From Exiguobacterium sp. BMC-KP (GTDB taxonomy: Bacteria > Bacillota > Bacilli > Exiguobacteriales > Exiguobacteriaceae): 64,000 bases of DNA. The DNA lies in contig NZ_LGIW01000015.1 of the NCBI RefSeq assembly GCF_001275385.1, positions 1,426,001 to 1,490,000 on the forward strand. Direction: 5' to 3'. Below, piece after piece: positions 58,350 to 64,000 of this stretch. Each line of letters opens with the position of its first letter. Position 1 is the stretch's first letter. Under the pieces are notes generated by a model that was given only the letters and a program-made list of their open reading frames with translations, was not told where the DNA came from and ran no database searches. The translations under genes and the position numbers were made by a program.

Positions 58350-59384
58350 TTATCTTTTTTGCGAGATGCCTGATTTCGAACGAAGGACATTCATCATCTC
58401 GAGTGATTTTCCTGTACCGATTGCGACGCAATCGAGTGCATTTTCTGCAACGAGTGTCAAAATACGTGTTTCGTCTTCAATGACAGCGTCGAGGTTCTTC
58501 AAGAGTGCCCCGCCGCCTGTCAAGACGATTCCGCGGTCCATGACGTCTGCTGATAATTCAGGAGGTGTCTGCTCAAGTGTATGCTTCACACCAGCAAGAA
58601 TCGCATCTACTGTATCCGAAAGTGCGTCACAAATTTCAGCACTTGTGACTTCGATTTGTTTTGGAAGACCTGTCACAAGATCGCGTCCACGGATTTCCAT
58701 CGTTTCATTTTCTGACTCTTCATCGATGCGAGCGTAACCAATCGTCATTTTCAACGTCTCAGCTGTCCGCTCCCCGATCATCAAGTTGTATTTCGATTTG
58801 ATGTAACGAATGATCGATTCATCCATCTCATCGCCACCGACACGGATCGATTGGCTCGTTACGATACCACCGAGTGAGATGACCGCAACTTCTGTCGTAC
58901 CACCACCGATGTCGACGACCATCGAGCCTGTTGGTTCTGAAACAGGAAGACCCGCTCCGATCGCTGCTGCAAATGGTTCTTCGATTGTGTACGCTTCACG
59001 CGCACCTGCGAGTTTCGCTGCATCTTCAACGGCACGTTTTTCGACCGATGTGATACCGCTTGGTACACAAATCATGACGTTCGTTTTTGAAGAGAATAAG
59101 CCTTTTTTCTTCGAAGCTTGATCCATGAAATATTTGATCATCGTAGCGGTTGTTTCATAATCCGCGATAACCCCGTCTTTCATCGGGCGTCGTGCAGTCA
59201 CGTTACCCGGCGTACGACCAATCATGTTTTTCGCCGCGTTACCGACAGCTTCAATTTTTCCTGTATCTGTACGGAATGCGACGACAGACGGTTCGCGAAC
59301 AACAATCCCTTGCCCCTTTACATATACAAGTGTGTTAGCCGTACCTAAGTCAATGCCGATTTCACGGCTGAATGATCCAAACAT
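58350..59384 (-). CDS. mreB: Rod shape-determining actin homologue MreB
   Basis: An actin-like ATPase that guides lateral cell-wall synthesis. The 344-residue protein has the phosphate-1 motif [16 protein letters not shown], the [19 protein letters not shown] phosphate-2 motif and the adenosine motif [18 protein letters not shown]. Length is typical. GAGAGGGG precedes the ATG. First of mreBCD-minCD, with its own promoter after the radC terminator. Confidence 0.97.
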   Translation of the reverse strand: MFGSFSREIGIDLGTANTLVYVKGQGIVVREPSVVAFRTDTGKIEAVGNAAKNMIGRTPGNVTARRPMKDGVIADYETTATMIKYFMDQASKKKGLFSSKTNVMICVPSGITSVEKRAVEDAAKLAGAREAYTIEEPFAAAIGAGLPVSEPTGSMVVDIGGGTTEVAVISLGGIVTSQSIRVGGDEMDESIIRYIKSKYNLMIGERTAETLKMTIGYARIDEESENETMEIRGRDLVTGLPKQIEVTSAEICDALSDTVDAILAGVKHTLEQTPPELSADVMDRGIVLTGGGALLKNLDAVIEDETRILTLVAENALDCVAIGTGKSLEMMNVLRSKSGISQKR

Positions 59385-59421
59385 TATTCAAAAAACCCCT
59401 CTCTGAGAATACACTTCACTA

Positions 59422-59449
59422 ATTATAACGGAAAAGCCTTCATTGGAAA
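59422..59449 (-). promoter_or_regulatory. Predicted promoter of mreBCD-minCD
   Basis: A consensus -10 TATAAT (59427-59422) has a partial -35 TTTCCA (59449-59444) 16 bases upstream on the minus strand. Confidence 0.5.
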
Positions 59450-59497
59450 GCGTTAAAACGTTACAGCTTGTTTACAGTTCGCCTTAGAAAACACACA

Positions 59498-59545
59498 AAA
59501 AAACGTCTAACGGAAAGAATCGAATCTTTCCCTTCAGACGTTATT
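59498..59545 (-). terminator. Terminator of maf-radC
   Basis: On the minus strand AACGTCTGAAGGGAAAGA pairs with TCTTTCCGTTAGACGTT around a short loop and is followed by a T run. Confidence 0.85.
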
Positions 59546-59546
59546 C

Positions 59547-60200
59547 TTACATAAATCCGCGCTGTTTCATACTAATAAATTGTCCATGCCCGATGATGAT
59601 GTGGTCAAGACAACTAATTCCAACGAGGCGTCCTGCCTCAACGAGCCGTTCTGAAACCTCAATATCTTCGCGACTCGGAGTCGGATCACCAGACGGATGA
59701 TTGTGGACGGCGATAAAGTTCGCAGCCGAGCAGCGAATCGCTTCCCGGAAGACGTCTCGTGGGTGGACGATCGACGTGTTCAATCCTCCAATGAATAACG
59801 TCTTTTTCGAGACGACCTCATTTTTCGTATTTAAATATAAACAGATGAAGTGTTCCTGCTGATAAAGACGCATCTCTTCAAGCAATAATTCTGCAGCATC
59901 TTCCGGTGAACGGATCGTCGGTCGAACCCACTTCGGTTCCGTGACGAGACGACGACCGAGTTCCAGTCCCGCCATGATTTGTAATGCCTTGGCCTTCCCG
60001 ACTCCAGGTGCTTTTTCGAGTCCTCCGACTCCGGCTGCCTCGAGTTCAATCAACGAAGGATAAATGTGCAGCAATTCTTCCGCGATTTCAAGCGGTGTCC
60101 GGTCGCGCGTCCCACTTCGGACGAGACACGCCAGCAACTCGACTGTCGTCGCCTGTGCCAAGCCTTTCAACTGAACCATATCTTTCGGCCATTCAATCAC
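59547..60200 (-). CDS. radC: RadC family JAB/MPN-domain protein
   Basis: A 217-residue RadC-type protein whose role is still uncertain despite the old DNA-repair name. The N-terminal helix-hairpin-helix region (GVGGLEKAPGVGKAKAL) is followed by the JAMM metal-site motif AVHNHPSGDPTPSREDI. I start it at a GTG (60200), placed after AGAGAGG. The open frame extends much further upstream, but that part lies inside maf and has no family similarity. It is 25 bases after maf. Confidence 0.92.
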   Translation of the reverse strand: MIEWPKDMVQLKGLAQATTVELLACLVRSGTRDRTPLEIAEELLHIYPSLIELEAAGVGGLEKAPGVGKAKALQIMAGLELGRRLVTEPKWVRPTIRSPEDAAELLLEEMRLYQQEHFICLYLNTKNEVVSKKTLFIGGLNTSIVHPRDVFREAIRCSAANFIAVHNHPSGDPTPSREDIEVSERLVEAGRLVGISCLDHIIIGHGQFISMKQRGFM

Positions 60201-60225
60201 AGCATCCGACCTCTCTGTTTCAGGA

Positions 60226-60801
60226 TTACGCAAACATCGGCTTGATTTTAAAAGACGCGAGACGTTTTGTGATTTCGTGGATCGGCAATCCGACGACATT
60301 ATAATAATCGCCCTCGATTGCCTCGACGAATAGACCACCCATCGCTTGGATGCCATACCCGCCTGCTTTATCGTAGGGCTCAGTCGTCGCGATATAACCT
60401 TCAATCCACTCGTCCGGCAATGCACCAAAACGGACGTGGGTCGTCACGTCAAACGTCTCCTCCTTCTCACCAAAACGAATCGTCACCCCTGTCACGACTT
60501 CATGAGCGCGTCCCGACAGACGTGCGAGCATCGCTCGTGCCTCGATCATATCTGACGGCTTCTCGAGAATCATATCGTCAATGGCAACGACTGTATCAGC
60601 AGCTAGAATGACTCCATCTGCTGTGATTGCTCGTGCTTTCTTTTGCGACAAATGACGGACGTATTCATGCGGTGACATCGGGTACGGTGCCTCTTCGACG
60701 ACATTCGCTGGTATGACTGCGTGAGCGATTCCGATTTGTTGCAAGAGTTCCGTCCGGCGTGGTGAAGCCGACGCTAGAATCAAGTGTGGTTGCGTTACCA
60801 T
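60226..60801 (-). CDS. maf: Maf family nucleoside-triphosphate pyrophosphatase
   Basis: Hydrolyses modified or non-canonical nucleotides; the dTTP/UTP type is usual in Bacillus. The roughly 191-residue protein has LILASASPRRTELLQQIG at the start, the AADTVVAIDD active-site motif, and YDKAGGYGIQAMGG near the end. The ATG at 60801 is chosen from the family N-terminus; a GTG nine bases earlier is possible and the ribosome binding site is weak. It precedes radC as in Bacillus. Confidence 0.95.
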   Translation of the reverse strand: MVTQPHLILASASPRRTELLQQIGIAHAVIPANVVEEAPYPMSPHEYVRHLSQKKARAITADGVILAADTVVAIDDMILEKPSDMIEARAMLARLSGRAHEVVTGVTIRFGEKEETFDVTTHVRFGALPDEWIEGYIATTEPYDKAGGYGIQAMGGLFVEAIEGDYYNVVGLPIHEITKRLASFKIKPMFA

Positions 60802-60861
60802 TAGTATCACGTTCTTTCCCGTTAATTTCGAATCGGATAATTCGAGTCATCGTTTAGTCTA

Positions 60862-60899
60862 ACAAAAAATAAGCGGTCCCTAACAGAGTAGGAACCGCC
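60862..60899 (-). terminator. Terminator of the pilus-type operon
   Basis: GCGGTTCC pairs with GGGACCGC (one mismatch) around a 10-base loop; on the minus strand TTATTTTTT follows. It separates pilO from maf. Confidence 0.75.
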
Positions 60900-60908
60900 A
60901 AATTCATC

Positions 60909-61631
60909 TTAATTTCCTGTCACATCAACAAAAGGATCTGACTTCGGTGTCTTCTCTTTAAGTGGTGTCTGTTTATCAGGCGTCAACTTCGTTAAATCCG
61001 GACGGTAATAGGATTCGATTTCGACCGTGAAAGATAGCATTTCGTTTTCCAATTGAATCGCTCCACCGCCTGGTCCTTGTTCTTCTGGACCAGTCAACTG
61101 AATCTGACGAAGAATCGTAATCCGATCGGTTCGTTCAATTTGCTTGAGGAATGCCACCAACTCAAGATAAGACGGTGCTTCAATCGTCAAGGAAGCCGGT
61201 AACGGTGTTGCATTTGTAGACGGAGTAGTCGCTGTAGGTGTGGTCGCTTGATCAGACTCGGTCGCCATCGCTCCATCAACAGCAGGCGTTGACGTGACAG
61301 GCGACTGTGGTGTCGTCTCTGTAGACTGACCAAATGTAATTGACTGTACTTTCACTCCGGCAATCTGACTTGCTGCATTAATCGCGTCGATAACATCATC
61401 ATTCGATACAGTCACAGGCACTTTTTGCTGTAAAAAGCTAGATTCTGCTACGTCCACTTTTTGCTCGTTTGCTTTTGCTTGCTCTAACGCCATTTGCTCC
61501 CGTTTAAGTGTCGCCTCTTTCCGTTGCAAGGTTTGATGTGTCATATACGTCGTATATCCAAAATACCCTACACCACCTAAAACGATGAGGATCGATAAAA
61601 AGAGAAGGAGGTAGCTACTATATCGCTTCAA
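60909..61631 (-). CDS. PilO-like type IV pilus assembly protein
   Basis: A 240-residue bitopic protein with one N-terminal transmembrane helix (about residues 6-28), a charged coiled coil (about 33-60), a Thr/Pro/Ser-rich linker (about 105-148) and a ferredoxin-like C-terminal part (SLTIEAPSYLELVAFLKQIE). This layout fits PilO, which pairs with PilN across the membrane in type IV pilus machines. The start is a TTG overlapping the stop of the upstream gene (TTGA) and preceded by GGAGGT. Last gene of the operon. The assignment is from layout and neighbours rather than strong motifs. Confidence 0.8.
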   Translation of the reverse strand: MKRYSSYLLLFLSILIVLGGVGYFGYTTYMTHQTLQRKEATLKREQMALEQAKANEQKVDVAESSFLQQKVPVTVSNDDVIDAINAASQIAGVKVQSITFGQSTETTPQSPVTSTPAVDGAMATESDQATTPTATTPSTNATPLPASLTIEAPSYLELVAFLKQIERTDRITILRQIQLTGPEEQGPGGGAIQLENEMLSFTVEIESYYRPDLTKLTPDKQTPLKEKTPKSDPFVDVTGN

Positions 61632-63346
61632 TTTTCAGGCACCTCCTCAACCTCTGTAGAGATGACTTCTCCTGAAGGATCATCCGGTGTTTGACCGTCT
61701 CCTTCAACTTCTGGCTCAGATGGTTTATCTTCTTCCGGTACTGCTGGGTCTGCCTCATTGGTCTCTCCCTTAACAACCTCCTCAGGATTGACATTCATAG
61801 AAAACTGACCGATGTATCGCGGTTCTTCTGTCTTCGTGTCATCGTTCGGAGTAATTTCCGTCGTTGGAATCTCTTGACCGGTCGCTGGATCAACCGTTGT
61901 CGTTGTCACGACATCCGTTTTTTCGTTCATCGTTTTCGTCGTCACGCTCGCAAGCGTCGTACCGGAAAACACTTTATCAGTCAATAATTCCCGATAAAAA
62001 TCATTCAATTCATCGAGTGTCTCGAACTGAGCCGTCATGGATACCGTATCATCTGCTCCATAGGCGTATTGAAGTATATAGCCGCGTTCCGGTAAGTAAC
62101 GTGTAATCCGTTCAAGTGTTGGCACAGCAGGCTTAGGCGCCTCTTCGAGTGACTCGACTGTCTGCTTCAATTGAACGACCTCTTGTTTAGACGACTGATC
62201 GGATTCAGATTGTAATTGTCGAACGATTTGAATCTGATCGTCTACGGATTCCACCCGGTTAGCGAACTGATCGGTTTGCCAGTATAAATAACCACCAATT
62301 AATCCACCAAATAACAATAAAATCAGCGAAGCGACAAGCGGATATTTCGGTGCCTCGTCACTTTCCGGTAAAAGATTGATACGATCCGGTCGCACAGTGG
62401 CTAGACCAACGATCGGTAAATAGATGCGTGGAACCGATTGACTATCAATCGTCATCATGTCCGGCACTTCATCTAACTGAAGATCAAAGTTCGAGCGGAA
62501 TCGCGTCGCTAATTCATCTCGAAACGGGAAGTCTCCTGCCAAGACGACTGTCTTAATTTCTCGACTTTCTCGAGCGAGCGAGAACCGATAAAAATCCAGT
62601 ACCCGTGAAAATTCCAGCAGCATTTCATCCAAGACAAGTTCAACCGTCTGATCATCCGATCGATAGCGGTAATGCAATTGATCCTCGATGACATCTACAT
62701 CCCAAGCATCTGCCGAAAACGTATCTACCGAACGAATCAGACGTGGTACACGGTCTTCGATAATAATCAATTGATGGTTCGTTGCGTTCGCATTCCAAAT
62801 TAGTAGCGTATCGGTATCCGCTGCCGGATAGTGCGCTTCAAGACCAAAATAGGTTGCCAGTGGTTGTGGTTCCGCAGCCACTAACCGAAGATGTTTTTGT
62901 TTAAACAATTGCGTATATTGTTTCAGCGCTTCATTCGGGGCTGCATACAGCATGATTTCACGCTTTTCACCGTCTTCAAGGACAGTGTAATCGAAGTATG
63001 GTTCTTCAAAGGGAAGGACGATGCTATGACCAATCTCCATGAATAAATAACCCCGAATTTGATTCGTCGCAATTGTCTCCGGAATATCAAGCTTCCGCGC
63101 AAGTACGAGTGAACCATCTAGCGCAAGAACGGCTTTCGATCCGCGTGGAACCTTCAATTTCGTCAACAGACTATCAAAAATCAAATCGAGCGAAGCTTCC
63201 GGTTGAAGCCATCCGCCCTGTAAGGTACCTGCCGGAAGAGACACGACAGCGCGTCGTTTCAAGACACCTTTTTTGACGACCGCACCAAAAATAGCGACGT
63301 CCGTAAAATTAAAATAAACATATGTACCTTTACGCCGTTGCGTCAT
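61628..63346 (-). CDS. PilM-PilN fusion protein of a type IV pilus-type machine
   Basis: A 572-residue protein. Residues 1-320 resemble the actin-like cytoplasmic PilM (strands such as KAVLALDGSLVLARKLDIP and the GDFPFRDELATRF region). After that comes RINLLPES (322-329), the usual start of PilN, then one transmembrane helix (about 336-356), a coiled coil (about 360-400), and a PilN-like fold. The last 100 residues are acidic and Pro/Thr-rich (about 470-572). PilM normally binds the N-terminal INLLP peptide of PilN; here the two are one chain. GAAAGGAAG precedes the ATG. It lies between the prepilin peptidase and pilO. Confidence 0.8.
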   Translation of the reverse strand: MTQRRKGTYVYFNFTDVAIFGAVVKKGVLKRRAVVSLPAGTLQGGWLQPEASLDLIFDSLLTKLKVPRGSKAVLALDGSLVLARKLDIPETIATNQIRGYLFMEIGHSIVLPFEEPYFDYTVLEDGEKREIMLYAAPNEALKQYTQLFKQKHLRLVAAEPQPLATYFGLEAHYPAADTDTLLIWNANATNHQLIIIEDRVPRLIRSVDTFSADAWDVDVIEDQLHYRYRSDDQTVELVLDEMLLEFSRVLDFYRFSLARESREIKTVVLAGDFPFRDELATRFRSNFDLQLDEVPDMMTIDSQSVPRIYLPIVGLATVRPDRINLLPESDEAPKYPLVASLILLLFGGLIGGYLYWQTDQFANRVESVDDQIQIVRQLQSESDQSSKQEVVQLKQTVESLEEAPKPAVPTLERITRYLPERGYILQYAYGADDTVSMTAQFETLDELNDFYRELLTDKVFSGTTLASVTTKTMNEKTDVVTTTTVDPATGQEIPTTEITPNDDTKTEEPRYIGQFSMNVNPEEVVKGETNEADPAVPEEDKPSEPEVEGDGQTPDDPSGEVISTEVEEVPEN

Positions 63347-63364
63347 ATGTACGTTCTTCCTTTC

Positions 63365-64000
63365 TTAAAGCAGTAAATCGAGGTACCACGACACCCAATC
63401 ATCCGCAAAATAATATGTAAGTAATGTCCCGATCGCAATGGATGGAACGAATGGAATCGGTTGTTTTCGCTTGACGCGTCCAAGTCCAAGAAGCGTCAGT
63501 CCGATCACTGAACCAACAAATGCTGAGACAAATAAAGCAATAACGACGTGAAGCGGTCCGAGAAAAATCCCAAGTAGTCCGAAGAGCTTGACATCTCCTG
63601 CTCCCATGCCGCGTCGTGAGACAAGAAAAATGATGAACAATAGAACGAATCCAACGATTCCTCCAATAATTGGATTATACCAGTTTTCAAGTGGAGAAAG
63701 GTAGCGCACAATCAAGGCAATTGGTAAAAAGAACAGTAAAATTTTGTTTGGTATAAGCATGTACGCAAGATCAGACATTGTAAGAATAAACAATAGACTA
63801 GTCAGAGCGAGTGTCAGCGCAAGTTCCATTGACCAACCGCACTGCCAAAAGGCATACGCGTAGAGCACGCCACCAACTAGTTCAAGCGCTGGATACTTGA
63901 ATGAAATCGACTGTCCACAAGAACGACACTTCCCACCGAGTACTACATATCCGAGTACTGGCGTCAGTTCGAGTGGTCCAAGCACATGTCCACAGGTCGG
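63365..64000 (-). CDS. Prepilin peptidase (PilD/ComC family), cut by the window edge
   Basis: The C-terminal 211 codons of a membrane aspartyl peptidase that cleaves and usually methylates type IV prepilins. The frame is open to the edge and begins PTCGHVLGPLELTPV, so the true start is outside. A CxxC zinc motif pair begins there and continues at CRSCGQSI. The first active aspartate is in LFILTMSDLAYMLIPN and the second in GMGAGDVKLFGLLG. About six membrane segments are visible. Bacillus has comC at the same place, upstream of maf-radC. Confidence 0.93.
   Translation of the reverse strand, partial: PTCGHVLGPLELTPVLGYVVLGGKCRSCGQSISFKYPALELVGGVLYAYAFWQCGWSMELALTLALTSLLFILTMSDLAYMLIPNKILLFFLPIALIVRYLSPLENWYNPIIGGIVGFVLLFIIFLVSRRGMGAGDVKLFGLLGIFLGPLHVVIALFVSAFVGSVIGLTLLGLGRVKRKQPIPFVPSIAIGTLLTYYFADDWVSWYLDLLL

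Noticed and set aside
60201-60428. N-terminal extension of radC
   Set aside because: The upstream part of the open frame lies within maf in another frame, has no RadC similarity, and a GTG with a good ribosome binding site explains the start.

Overview
The window looks like a core-chromosome segment of a low-to-moderate GC Gram-positive bacterium of the order Bacillales, most likely Exiguobacterium or a close relative. Gene order follows the Bacillus subtilis fabHF-trpS-opp region and then the long alaS-recD2-mnmA-cymR-rarA-aspS/hisS-relA-secDF-ruvAB-nad-obg-rplU-min/mre-radC-maf region. T-box leaders precede tRNA-synthetase genes, a FapR operator precedes fabH, and an L27 protein with a Prp-cleaved N-terminus is present. 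Sporulation genes found at these loci in Bacillus (spoIVFA/FB, bofC) are absent, although a Spo0B-like gene remains. The genus name is an inference from synteny and protein character; no search was run.

Layout. 1-7.4 kb: three OppA-type peptide-binding proteins without adjacent permease genes, a small DUF3899 membrane protein, and a tryptophan T-box with trpS. 7.5-9.8 kb: fabH-fabF under a FapR operator. 9.8-15 kb: mtnN, greA, udk, trmR, mltG, two tandem DUF1292 genes, ruvX and ireB. 15-24.3 kb: alaS with its T-box, recD2, a VOC protein, a TPR protein, and mnmA-iscS-cymR (tRNA thiolation and cysteine control). 24.3-32.2 kb: rarA, tcdA, a probable 6S RNA, a small DNA-repair group (DASH-type photolyase/cryptochrome, a 39-residue cationic peptide gene, an alkyladenine glycosylase), then hisS-aspS behind a T-box.

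32-44.5 kb: dtd, relA, apt-recJ, secD/secF as separate genes, yajC, tgt, queA and ruvAB. 44.6-49.7 kb: the NAD locus, with nadB-nadC-nadA divergent from nifS-niaR. 49.7-60.8 kb: a CNNM/CBS membrane protein, obg, a Spo0B-like protein, rpmA-prp-rplU with a probable L21 leader, an RNase E/G lacking the zinc-link, minCD, mreBCD, radC and maf. 60.9-64 kb: a type IV pilus type operon with pilO, a PilM-PilN fusion and a prepilin peptidase cut by the window edge.

Most genes are on the minus strand in short overlapping operons separated by clear intrinsic terminators. Functionally the window combines translation and tRNA modification, DNA repair and recombination, the stringent response, protein export, NAD and fatty-acid synthesis, cell shape and division. 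I see no CRISPR array, prophage, insertion sequence, tRNA or rRNA. I did not find a clearly new multi-gene system. The best leads are the 6S RNA locus with its repair group, the orphan Spo0B-like protein, the zinc-link-less RNase E/G, the non-lipidated OppA paralogue, the PilM-PilN fusion and the out-of-frame tail of nadB.
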